Below, one piece after another: positions 7,930 to 14,541 of a stretch of 15,336 nucleotides of DNA. Location of the stretch: positions 1 to 15,336 of the forward strand of contig JAUIJG010000079.1 of the NCBI GenBank assembly GCA_030431355.1, written 5' to 3'. A model generated the notes under the pieces. The model was not told the origin of the DNA and ran no database searches. It saw only the letters and a list, made by a program, of their open reading frames with translations. The position numbers and the translations under genes were made by a program. Source of the stretch: a bacterium (lineage in GTDB: Bacteria > Cyanobacteriota > Vampirovibrionia > Obscuribacterales > Obscuribacteraceae). The number at the start of each line of letters is the position of its first letter. Positions within the stretch are counted from its first letter, which is position 1.

Positions 7930-8082
7930 ATCTGACTTCCATAAAGAAGCGATTATGAGAAGAGCCTTCCCATAAGCAAGCCAAGATCTTCACACTATAT
8001 ATAACACCACAAAAACAGCGACCAATTCTAATACAAACAGAAAACCGCTAATCATCAATGTATTGAAGCATAAAAAATAAAA

Positions 8083-8479
8083 TGGTGGAGGCGGCGAGAA
8101 TCGCACTCGCGTCCAAAGAAGCATAGAAACAGGCATCTACAAGTTTAGTTCTGCATTACCTCAGTCACTTCCGAAGAAATCCGCTGAAGTCGGCCAGAAC
8201 AACCAACCGGGTTCGCGATTATTTCTTAAGCTGTACTATTAATCGCTAACTTCGCACAGCAGCAGCTACCGTGGTTGACCCAAGTCGGAGCGGGTAGCCA
8301 AGCTCCGAATGAGTTTCCCTACTTAAATTAGTTAAGCAGCGCGTAGCGCGGGTTTAGCACCCGGGAAAGCGATGACGTTATTATCGGCATCTAAATTTGT
8401 TGCTTGTTGATTTACGAGGGAACAGCACCCTCGACCTGCAGCCTATGACTAAACGACCCTGTCGAATCTAAACGCCCCC
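8083..8479 (-). ncRNA. ssrA: Transfer-messenger RNA (tmRNA), one-piece
   Basis: tmRNA frees ribosomes stalled on broken mRNAs and tags their products for proteolysis, with SmpB. The 397-nt minus-strand RNA starts GGGGGCG (8479-8473) and ends CGCCUCC-A-CCA, giving a 7-bp acceptor stem with one G-U pair and an encoded CCA (8085-8083). The 5' part has GAUUCGACAGGGU, the conserved D-arm analogue. The 3' part has a T-arm with GCGAG/CUCGC stem. A CGAGGG/CCCUCG hairpin (8433-8415) just before the tag fits the first pseudoknot. The resume codon and tag are described separately. The continuous sequence between the two ends shows the one-piece form, not the split form known from some marine cyanobacteria. 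The T-loop reads UGCGAUU instead of UUCGAUU, an unusual U55-to-G change. Confidence 0.96.
8332..8403 (-). other. tmRNA proteolysis-tag reading frame (23 codons plus stop)
   Basis: Resume codon GCA at 8403-8401 and TAA at 8334-8332. The encoded peptide begins ATNLDADNNVIA and ends PALRAA, 23 residues. A small-hydrophobic Ala-Ala end is the ClpXP/ClpAP degron form. The NNV core resembles cyanobacterial tags, while the LDAD insert and total length differ from them. With the tag-initial Ala carried by the tmRNA itself, 24 residues would be added. Confidence 0.9.
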
Positions 8480-8538
8480 ATGTATATGGGAAGACTGCTT
8501 CTAATGCTCTACATATTCAATTATCAGGGTTCAAAATT

Positions 8539-8556
8539 GGGCTTAAGACTAAGCCC
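8539..8556 (-). terminator. Perfect hairpin with short U-tract upstream of ssrA
   Basis: On the minus strand GGGCTTA-GTCT-TAAGCCC forms a 7-bp stem with a 4-nt loop, followed by AATTTTG. It lies about 100 nt after the prmA stop and about 30 nt after a good promoter. It may end prmA transcription or structure the 5' leader of the tmRNA precursor; the U-tract is only four long. Confidence 0.4.
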
Positions 8557-8584
8557 GTCGCGGCTATCTTACCGCTCAAATGTA

Positions 8585-8613
8585 ATTATAGCTAAAACTT
8601 ACCCGAACGCCAA
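8585..8613 (-). promoter_or_regulatory. Sigma-70-type promoter for ssrA
   Basis: On the minus strand TTGGCG (8613-8608) and a perfect TATAAT (8590-8585) are separated by exactly 17 nt. Transcription should begin near 8578 and give a leader of about 100 nt, removed by RNase P when the mature tmRNA 5' end at 8479 is made. Confidence 0.6.
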
Positions 8614-8657
8614 CAATAATCCCTGAATCCCAGAAGAATATCGAAAGAATCCGCTAC

Positions 8658-9551
8658 CTATCTCTGAAGAACCACGCCGATCCAGTTACCCAGCTCTTCC
8701 GTATATTCGATGGTCAGAGGGTATCTTTCCACCGTGTTCTTCAATAAAGGGAACTTCTCCAATAGCACACCGGCGCCGATTATGCGCCCACCTCTCTTTA
8801 ACATTCTCACGTAGTCAGGCAAGAGCGCCACTATATCCTCGCAGGTGAGGTTGGAGAGAATAAGGTCGAATTGTTCGTTCTCCACGGACTCTAGAGAGCC
8901 GGTTCTCAAATCGATTTTGTCCTCTAAATCATTCAATTCAAAGTCTATTTGAGCCATTTCGATAGCCTGGGGATCGGTGTCCACTGCGATTACCCTGGCT
9001 TTGGGATTCTTGAGCACACAGGCGATGGCGAGAATGCCGCTACCTGTTCCCACATCGATGACATTGCCTTCCGGGGGATAGGACTCCAGAGCCCGCAAAC
9101 AAAATTGGGTGGTGGTATGCAACCCGGTACCAAAAGCCATACCAGGTTCAATGTAGATGACACAACGGCGGTCCAGGGTCTCCTGGCTCAAGCTGTCGGC
9201 GCGCCAGGAAGGGCAGACCATGAACTGGGTGCCGACCCTGAAAGGTTCGAAACCTTCTTTCCATTTAGCCAACCAGTCCTCGTTGGGGACTTTTGCGACC
9301 CGCAAGGACTTAAGACAGTTTGAGAGACCATATTCTTCCAGGTGGGAGACCACCGAGCGCATTGTCTTCTCTGTCAGACCCTTTTTCTCAAAGCAGCCGC
9401 TAATCAGAAGCTGCTTTTTCTCAGCGTTCTTGACTTCGCAACCATTGGCGCCACACTGCATGAGCAACCAGCAGGCGATATCTTCCTGATCGGGGCTCGC
9501 TTCAAATTCGACCGATGCCCAATCCTGCGTATTACTCTGGGTCTCTACCAT
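8658..9551 (-). CDS. prmA: Ribosomal protein L11 methyltransferase
   Basis: A 297-residue SAM-dependent enzyme that methylates ribosomal protein L11 in the cytoplasm. An N-terminal substrate-recognition domain (about 10-85) precedes the linker motif WLAKWKEGFEPFRVG (93-107), VCPSW, and EPGMAFGTGLHTTTQFCL (135-152), the family signature. SAM-binding motif I is IDVGTGSGILAIA (165-177), the acidic end of strand two is AVDTD (189-193), and the catalytic-region motif is DLILSNL (229-235). Length matches the family. ATG 9551 is chosen because the N-terminal domain begins soon after it; the same frame is open back to 9623, but that would run into the tRNA gene. GAGG stands very close before the ATG. 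It lies 45 nt after tRNA-Leu on the same strand, so the two are probably cotranscribed from the promoter at 9696-9724. Confidence 0.93.
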   Translation of the reverse strand: MVETQSNTQDWASVEFEASPDQEDIACWLLMQCGANGCEVKNAEKKQLLISGCFEKKGLTEKTMRSVVSHLEEYGLSNCLKSLRVAKVPNEDWLAKWKEGFEPFRVGTQFMVCPSWRADSLSQETLDRRCVIYIEPGMAFGTGLHTTTQFCLRALESYPPEGNVIDVGTGSGILAIACVLKNPKARVIAVDTDPQAIEMAQIDFELNDLEDKIDLRTGSLESVENEQFDLILSNLTCEDIVALLPDYVRMLKRGGRIIGAGVLLEKFPLLKNTVERYPLTIEYTEELGNWIGVVLQR

Positions 9552-9596
9552 GTCCTCAGTGCCGGGCAGGGCCAGGCTCTCTTGAAAAATAAAAAA

Positions 9597-9682
9597 TGCC
9601 GAAGGTCGGATTTGAACCGACACGGGGGTTAAGCCCCGCCTGATTTTGAGTCAGGTGCGTCTGCCAGTTTCGCCACTTCGGC
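9597..9682 (-). tRNA. tRNA-Leu (anticodon CAA)
   Basis: An 86-nt class II tRNA. Acceptor stem GCCGAAG/CTTCGGC with discriminator A, anticodon arm CCTGA-CTCAAAA-TCAGG giving CAA (reads UUG), a long variable arm GCGGGGCTTAACCCCCGT as in leucine tRNAs, and T-arm GTCGG-TTCAAAT-CCGAC. CCA is not encoded, so it must be added by the nucleotidyltransferase. Confidence 0.96.
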
Positions 9683-9695
9683 ATAAAGCGTTGTC

Positions 9696-9724
9696 ATTTT
9701 ACACTATGACGGTCCGGAGGTCAC
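9696..9724 (-). promoter_or_regulatory. Candidate promoter for tRNA-Leu and prmA
   Basis: Minus-strand GTGACC (9724-9719) and TAAAAT (9701-9696) are 17 nt apart; the -10 box matches at five of six positions and the -35 box at four. The expected start near 9689 is about 7 nt before the tRNA 5' end. Confidence 0.5.
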
Positions 9725-9879
9725 TTACTCTATTTATTCTCAGCCTTTTGCACCGAGAAATTACTCCTCCGAATTAGTTTTAAACCGCTAAAGAGGCTCG
9801 TTTAAACTAGAATAGGAGTCCGATCTATATAACGTAACCTTTAAAGAAATCCGCTGGAGAAATCCATCTGGAAGTAAAT

Positions 9880-9884
9880 GGGAG
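9880..9884 (+). promoter_or_regulatory. Ribosome binding site selecting a TTG start for pcp
   Basis: GGGAG ends 10 nt before TTG 9895. The frame has no ATG or GTG between its upstream stop (TAA at 9835) and the first conserved residues, so TTG is the only good start. Confidence 0.55.
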
Positions 9885-9894
9885 CAAGCACCTC

Positions 9895-10620
9895 TTGAAT
9901 ACGCAAAATTCCTCCGGCGACCCCGAAATCGAATTGATCTTTACTGGTTTCGACCCTTTTGCCGAGCACGAAGCAAATCCCAGCCAGCTTGTTGTGGAGA
10001 GACTTCCCCAAGAGTTAGAGCTCTCGTCAAAAGAGAGCGCCGTTATCACGAAGCAGATACTCAACACCTGCAGCCGCAAATCCTGGGAAGTCCTGGAGCC
10101 TATGTTGCAGGAGAGAATGGCTTCGGGCAAGGCAGTGGTGCTTATCATGCTCGGTCTTGCCGCCGATCGCTCAAGCATAACCATGGAGCGGGTCGGTCTT
10201 AATCTGCGGGACTATCCGATAGCTGACAACAGCGGCAATCATCCACCGGTGGAGAAGATCGAACCGGAACAAGAGAATGCCCTTTTCAGCAACATACCGC
10301 TACACGAGGTGCGCAGAAGACTGGCAAAGAAAGGCTTTCCTGTCGCTGTCTCAAACCATGCCGGTACATACGTGTGCAATGATCTTTTCTTTCGCACACT
10401 GAGCTTTCAAAAGAACAATCCAAACCTTCTTACAACTCTGTTTGTCCATGTACCAGGTCTGGATAACTATCTATTGGCCACAGAACTCGGTCCAGCCGAT
10501 GATGAAGCAAAACTGAATTGCTATGCGGAGATAGTCAAAGCCCTGGCGACAGAAGTTGTCGATGTGCTCCGCACCGGAGCAGGAGCCGGAGAAGGCTCAA
10601 GGCTGGAAGCCCTGGTTTGA
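9895..10620 (+). CDS. pcp: Pyroglutamyl peptidase I (peptidase family C15)
   Basis: A 241-residue cytoplasmic cysteine peptidase that removes N-terminal pyroglutamate from peptides. The N-terminal strand and loop ELIFTGFDPFAEHEANPS (12-30) is the family hallmark. The catalytic triad is visible: Glu98 in SITMERVGLN, Cys161 in SNHAGTYVCNDLFF (153-166), and His185 in LFVHVPG (182-188). DNSGNHPP (111-118) is also conserved in the family. Length is a little above the usual 200-220 residues because of a C-terminal tail rich in Gly and Ala (227-241). The start is a TTG supported by GGGAG. A small hairpin covers the stop codon. The downstream zinc-ribbon gene converges on it, and the divergent tRNA-Leu/prmA unit is upstream, so pcp is likely its own transcription unit. 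Confidence 0.92.
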   Translation: MNTQNSSGDPEIELIFTGFDPFAEHEANPSQLVVERLPQELELSSKESAVITKQILNTCSRKSWEVLEPMLQERMASGKAVVLIMLGLAADRSSITMERVGLNLRDYPIADNSGNHPPVEKIEPEQENALFSNIPLHEVRRRLAKKGFPVAVSNHAGTYVCNDLFFRTLSFQKNNPNLLTTLFVHVPGLDNYLLATELGPADDEAKLNCYAEIVKALATEVVDVLRTGAGAGEGSRLEALV

Positions 10621-10627
10621 GCCAGGG
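10610..10627. terminator. Hairpin over the pcp stop codon, possible shared terminator
   Basis: CCCTGG (10610-10615) pairs perfectly with CCAGGG (10622-10627) around TTTGAG, which holds the TGA stop. It sits between converging genes, but neither strand has a following T-run, so a terminator role is uncertain. Confidence 0.3.
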
Positions 10628-10667
10628 AATAACCGGTCAGAATTTAAAAGCTAAAGGCTTGGGACTC

Positions 10668-10910
10668 TCAGAACATATCAGGAATACTGGGTATTCCTGT
10701 GTCGCACCAATCCGAACCTTTATTGGAACACTTATCGCAGAAGCCGGATTTCTTGTCAAAATGCTTGTTGCAAACCGGTTTCTGACACATTTTACATGTG
10801 GCGGAGAATTCGCCCATTAGGTCAGGCAATCCTTTAGCAAAGGGATTGATGGGGCTACCGCAAACGGCGCAAGTGAACTTGATTGGAGGGTCGTTGACAA
10901 TAGGAGTCAT
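10668..10910 (-). CDS. Small double zinc-ribbon protein
   Basis: An 80-residue protein with four metal-binding pairs: CAVC (14-17), CKMC (39-42), CNKH (47-50) and CDKC (58-61), plus Cys69. Two zinc sites of the treble-clef or ribbon kind are expected. I do not recognise the family; the layout suggests a small nucleic-acid- or protein-binding accessory factor. ATG 10910 is chosen because it has GAGA just upstream and lies 9 codons before the first motif residue region; ATG 10919 (three codons longer) is possible, and the frame is open to TTG 10985. It is transcribed away from glpK with a 90-nt gap that must hold both promoters, and it converges with pcp. A perfect 9-bp inverted repeat lies in its last codons. 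Confidence 0.65.
   Translation of the reverse strand: MTPIVNDPPIKFTCAVCGSPINPFAKGLPDLMGEFSATCKMCQKPVCNKHFDKKSGFCDKCSNKGSDWCDTGIPSIPDMF
10679..10699. repeat. Perfect 9-bp inverted repeat in the 3' end of the zinc-ribbon gene
   Basis: CAGGAATAC (10679-10687), loop TGG, GTATTCCTG (10691-10699). It codes for part of the C-terminal GIPSIPDMF. No T-run follows on either strand. It could stabilise the 3' end of the pcp or zinc-ribbon transcript, or be an operator-like site. Confidence 0.5.
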
Positions 10911-10999
10911 GATTCTCATCCCAGATAAGGGTAAAATGTTTCCTCTTACCATCATACTAAAAGCCACGAGCCACATTTTTTTCAATCAAGGGTTCAACC

Positions 11000-12481
11000 A
11001 TGAACAAGTATCTTTTGAGCATAGATCAGGGAACAACAAGCTGCCGAGCAATTTTGTTTGATAAGGAGAGCAAGATCGTTTCCCTTGGGCAAAGAGAGTT
11101 TGCCCAGCATTATCCTGAGCCAGGATGGGTCGAACATGATCCGGAAGAGATTTTGAAAACTCAGATTGAATGCATTAAAGAAGCGGTTGAGAAAGCCGGC
11201 ATCACGGGAGACAACATAGCCGCCGTCGGCATCACCAACCAGCGTGAGACCACTGTGGTATGGGACAAGAAGACGCTTAAACCAGTTTACAACGCCATTG
11301 TCTGGCAGTGCAGAAGAACCAGTAAGCAGGCTAACGAACTAAAAGATGACGCCAGATTTCGGGAGCGCACAGGACTCGTGCCTGACGCGTATTTTTCCGG
11401 ACTGAAGATCAAATGGATTTTGGACAATGTCGAAGGGGCAAGAGCAAGAGCCGAAGCAGGAGAGCTGGCTTTCGGCACCATAGATAGCTGGTTGATAGCC
11501 AACTTGACGAGAGAGGGGAATCATCTCACCGAAGCAAGCAACGCCAGCCGCACCATGGTATTCAATTTAAAGTCGATGGATTGGGACAAAGATCTCCTGA
11601 AGGAACTAAACATTCCAGAATCTATGATGCCGAAAATGGTGCCATCAAATCATAACTTCGGCACCCTGGACAAGGAGAAAGTCGGCTTTGAGGCTCCTGT
11701 TTTAGCCAATCTAGGAGATCAACAAGCGGCGCTATTCGGACAGGGTTGCTTCGATGTCGGTATGGCGAAATGCACCTACGGAACCGGAAGTTTTCTACTC
11801 ACGAATATCGGCGAAACCTTTAAACTGATGGATGGACTGCTCACCACAGTGGCATGGCATCTGGATGGAGAGAAGCCCGTATATGCATTCGAAGGCGCCA
11901 TCTTTGTCGCCGGCGCGGCCATACAGTGGCTCAGAGACGGACTCGGTCTTATAGAAAGCAGTGAAGAGTCGGAGAATATTGCCACTTCCATAAAGTCCAA
12001 TGATGGGGTTTATTTTGTTCCAGCCCTGGTCGGTCTGGGCTCACCCTGGTGGAACTCCGAGGTAAGAGGCACCATAGTCGGTCTCACCCGGGGAACCGGA
12101 CGCGAGCACTTTGTGCGGGCTGCTCTTGAGTCTATGGCATACCAGGTGAAAGACGTAATCGACGACATGAAAGAACATCAGGTGGATGTGACCCGTTTGC
12201 GGGTCGACGGTGGTGCCACCAAGAACAATTTCATGCTTCAGTTTCAAACCGACGTATTAAAAGTTCCGGTGGAGAGAGCTGAACAACTAGAGTCCACAGC
12301 CTGGGGCGCGGCAGCACTTGCCGGTATCAAATGCGGTCTCATAGAGAGCAAAGAGGAGATGGCTAGAGACTGGAAATGCAACAAAGAATTTAGCCCTAGA
12401 GAAAATAGAGAGCCGGAATATGATGGCTGGAGACGGGCGCTGAAAGGAGCATTTGCCTGCGCAGGCGCCTCGCAAGATTAG
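11000..12481 (+). CDS. glpK: Glycerol kinase
   Basis: A 493-residue FGGY-family enzyme making glycerol 3-phosphate from glycerol and ATP in the cytoplasm, feeding lipid synthesis and glycolysis. The ATP-binding start DQGTTSCRAILFD (9-21), NQRET (80-84, with Arg82 and Glu83 for glycerol), Tyr131, GDQQAALFGQ (239-248, with catalytic Asp240), GTGSF (261-265), and the FGGY signature VGLTRGTGREHFVRAALES (360-378) are all present, followed by RVDGGATKNNFMLQF. Length is normal. No histidine appears in the stretch just before Asp240, where Gram-positive enzymes are phosphorylated by HPr, so PTS control of that kind is unlikely. ATG 11000 follows AAGGG (10988-10992) at 7 nt. No glpF or glpD is beside it. 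The flavoprotein gene starts 31 nt after it. Confidence 0.97.
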   Translation: MNKYLLSIDQGTTSCRAILFDKESKIVSLGQREFAQHYPEPGWVEHDPEEILKTQIECIKEAVEKAGITGDNIAAVGITNQRETTVVWDKKTLKPVYNAIVWQCRRTSKQANELKDDARFRERTGLVPDAYFSGLKIKWILDNVEGARARAEAGELAFGTIDSWLIANLTREGNHLTEASNASRTMVFNLKSMDWDKDLLKELNIPESMMPKMVPSNHNFGTLDKEKVGFEAPVLANLGDQQAALFGQGCFDVGMAKCTYGTGSFLLTNIGETFKLMDGLLTTVAWHLDGEKPVYAFEGAIFVAGAAIQWLRDGLGLIESSEESENIATSIKSNDGVYFVPALVGLGSPWWNSEVRGTIVGLTRGTGREHFVRAALESMAYQVKDVIDDMKEHQVDVTRLRVDGGATKNNFMLQFQTDVLKVPVERAEQLESTAWGAAALAGIKCGLIESKEEMARDWKCNKEFSPRENREPEYDGWRRALKGAFACAGASQD

Positions 12482-12512
12482 AAACAGTAGAAAGAGTAGT
12501 TATACCTAGATC

Positions 12513-13823
12513 ATGAACGTCTCGGACGCTCCGGAAAAAGATTGCAGAATCGCTATCATAGGCGGGGGTCCCGCCGGATTGATGGCGGCGGAAGTACTCT
12601 CTAGAGAGGGAGCCGCGATCCCTATTCCCGGGCTTCAAATCGATGTTTATGAATCCATGCCGACTCTGGGTCGCAAATTTTTGCGCGCCGGTCTTGGCGG
12701 CCTGAATATTACCCATAGCGAACCTTTCGAGGCGTTCAGATCCCGCTATGGTGACAAACAGGAAACGCTCAAAGAAGCCCTGGAGGAATTCCCCCCTGAA
12801 GCGCTCAGAAATTGGGTTCATGAACTTGGGATAGAAACATTTGTGGGCAGTTCCGGCCGGGTCTTTCCCAAGGAGATGAAAGCAGCACCGCTTCTACGCG
12901 CCTGGGTGCATCGTCTGCGCAAAAACGGAGTCAACTTTCACCACCGGCACAAGTGGCTCGGGATAGAAAGTGATGGCTCACTGAAGTTTGAACTCGAAAA
13001 AGAAGAAGATGGTGCCAATGAGATGTCTGTTTCGATTTCGAGACCTGAAGCGGTAATTTTGGCCCTGGGTGGAGCAAGCTGGCCACAGTTGGGCTCAACC
13101 GGAGAATGGACAGAAATACTGACGGCGAAAGACGTCGAGCTGACGCCCTGGCAAAGCGCGAACTGCGGCTTTAACGTCTCCTGGAGCGATCACCTGAAGA
13201 ACAAGTTCGCAGGAGCGCCACTAAAAGCGATATCACTGACATTCAAAGACGCTGACGGCAAAACGGGAAGTAAAGAAGGCGAACTTTTGATCAGTGAATA
13301 CGGTGTTGAAGGTAGCCTCATCTACGCGTTTTCTAAAAGTCTTAGAGAGCATCTTAGAACCGGCAAAGAGACAGAAATAATGATTGATCTGCTGCCGGGT
13401 CGAAGCGCCGAGCGAGTTCTGAAAGACCTCTCGAAACCGCGCGGCTCCCGCTCCATCTCAAGACATCTCGAGAGGGCTATAGGAAAGGACGCGCTCAAAA
13501 GGGCTCTAATATTTGAAATTTTAGACCGCAAACAGATAGAAGATCCCCAGGTTCTTGCCGGTTATGTGAAAGCTCTGCCGATAAAGCTGGAATCCACCAG
13601 ACCGATAGAAGAAGCGATCAGTAGCGCTGGCGGTATCAAATTCGAATCCCTGGATAAGGACTACATGCTCAAAGCCTTACCAGGCTTTTTCGTAGCCGGA
13701 GAGATGCTCGACTGGGAAGCTCCTACGGGTGGATATCTGCTCACGGCTTGCTTTGCCACCGGAAAAGCAGCGGCCCATGGAGCGCTCAAATGGCTGAAGC
13801 ATTCAGATAAGAGAGGCGATTAA
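12513..13823 (+). CDS. NAD(P)/FAD-dependent flavoprotein, PP4765/TIGR03862 type (HI0933-like)
   Basis: A 436-residue flavoprotein of the HI0933 superfamily, closest by motif to the uncharacterised PP4765 group. The FAD dinucleotide fold is IAIIGGGPAGLMAAEVL (13-29), followed by VYESMPTLGRKFLRAG (45-60), LGGLNITHSE (61-70), FVGSSGRVFPKEMKAAPLLR (110-129), LALGGASWPQLGSTG (183-197), and the C-terminal FAD contact GEMLDWEAPTGGYLLTACFA (396-415). The substrate is not known for this group; related enzymes include the bile-acid flavoprotein BaiN. No membrane segments are seen, so it is cytoplasmic. It begins 31 nt after glpK with only a weak ribosome site and may be cotranscribed with it; a shared redox role is a guess. 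Confidence 0.88.
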   Translation: MNVSDAPEKDCRIAIIGGGPAGLMAAEVLSREGAAIPIPGLQIDVYESMPTLGRKFLRAGLGGLNITHSEPFEAFRSRYGDKQETLKEALEEFPPEALRNWVHELGIETFVGSSGRVFPKEMKAAPLLRAWVHRLRKNGVNFHHRHKWLGIESDGSLKFELEKEEDGANEMSVSISRPEAVILALGGASWPQLGSTGEWTEILTAKDVELTPWQSANCGFNVSWSDHLKNKFAGAPLKAISLTFKDADGKTGSKEGELLISEYGVEGSLIYAFSKSLREHLRTGKETEIMIDLLPGRSAERVLKDLSKPRGSRSISRHLERAIGKDALKRALIFEILDRKQIEDPQVLAGYVKALPIKLESTRPIEEAISSAGGIKFESLDKDYMLKALPGFFVAGEMLDWEAPTGGYLLTACFATGKAAAHGALKWLKHSDKRGD

Positions 13824-13920
13824 GTTAGACGCTGGAGGAATTATTCACTTTTAGGTAGTATTATGACCCTGAGCAAAGTACCAAGAGCTAAAATCCGGAT
13901 AGATTTATCCTACTTTAACC

Positions 13921-14397
13921 ATGAAAATCGACTACAAATTTGCCCTGAGCGCCTCGGAGCTTGTCGCCAAAAGAAAGGACGGCAAGGTTTTGCTGTCACA
14001 CAAGCAACTTCCAGAAGATGGAATTCTCACCATCGATGAGAGCGATATTGCGGTGTTATCGGAAGGTCAGATTCTAGAGGCTTTCAACAACTACATCAGA
14101 GATTTGCAAGAAGCTGTTGAGGGCTTTCGTCCCCGGGAGGTCCCCGATGGCGAAGCCCAGATTGAAAAGGACGAAGAGAACGGCTCCTGGGTTACTTGCG
14201 GAGATGTGCTTCGCTCCTATATCACCTGGAAAGATGGCGAAAACGGCAAAGGCGCTGTGGCATTTCAGGTAGACGAGAACATGCTATCGGCAGAAGAGCT
14301 GATTAAAATCCTGGAAGAGTATGAAGGCTGGGGAATGCGCATAGAGTTCATGCATCCAAATAGACTCACCGAGCCTCCTGAACCTGAAATTTATTAG
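13921..14397 (+). CDS. Acidic hypothetical protein
   Basis: A 158-residue cytoplasmic-type protein without signal peptide, membrane segment or Cys pairs. It begins MKIDYKFALSASELVAKRK, has an acidic helix-rich middle (EAFNNYIRDLQEAVEGF), a central WVTCGDVLRSYITWKDG segment, a second acidic helix (SAEELIKILEEYEGW) and a Pro/Glu-rich end. I recognise no family. It has no clear ribosome binding site: a GGAGG lies at 13834-13838, too far upstream for ATG 13921. It stands 97 nt after the flavoprotein gene and 144 nt before the next gene. Codon use and GC look like its neighbours, and the frame is intact, so it is probably real. Confidence 0.7.
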   Translation: MKIDYKFALSASELVAKRKDGKVLLSHKQLPEDGILTIDESDIAVLSEGQILEAFNNYIRDLQEAVEGFRPREVPDGEAQIEKDEENGSWVTCGDVLRSYITWKDGENGKGAVAFQVDENMLSAEELIKILEEYEGWGMRIEFMHPNRLTEPPEPEIY

Positions 14398-14541
14398 TTC
14401 CCTGGGCACAATTGCTTCCGAAGCGGCGCCACGGGACCATAGAAGAATCTGACAATGCACATAAGTCAAAATCAGATTAGATCCGTATAGACCCTGTGTA
14501 TATAGATAGAAGAACGCGCTGCAATTAATACGGAATCTCCA

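Noticed and set aside
9552..9623. Longer prmA start at 9623
   Set aside because: It would make the coding region overlap the 3' end of tRNA-Leu, and the extra 24 residues do not match the family N-terminus.
10894..10899. Consensus TTGACA on the plus strand before glpK
   Set aside because: No acceptable -10 box at 16-18 nt; the nearest TAAAAT (10932) is 32 nt away, so it is not called a promoter.
12396..12821. Minus-strand open frame of 141 codons across the glpK/flavoprotein junction
   Set aside because: Antisense to the ends of two clearly identified genes, including the FAD-binding motif; no features of its own.
14409..14424. GCTT-CCG-AAGC inverted repeat after the 158-residue gene, considered as terminator
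   Set aside because: The stem is only 4 bp and no T-run follows.
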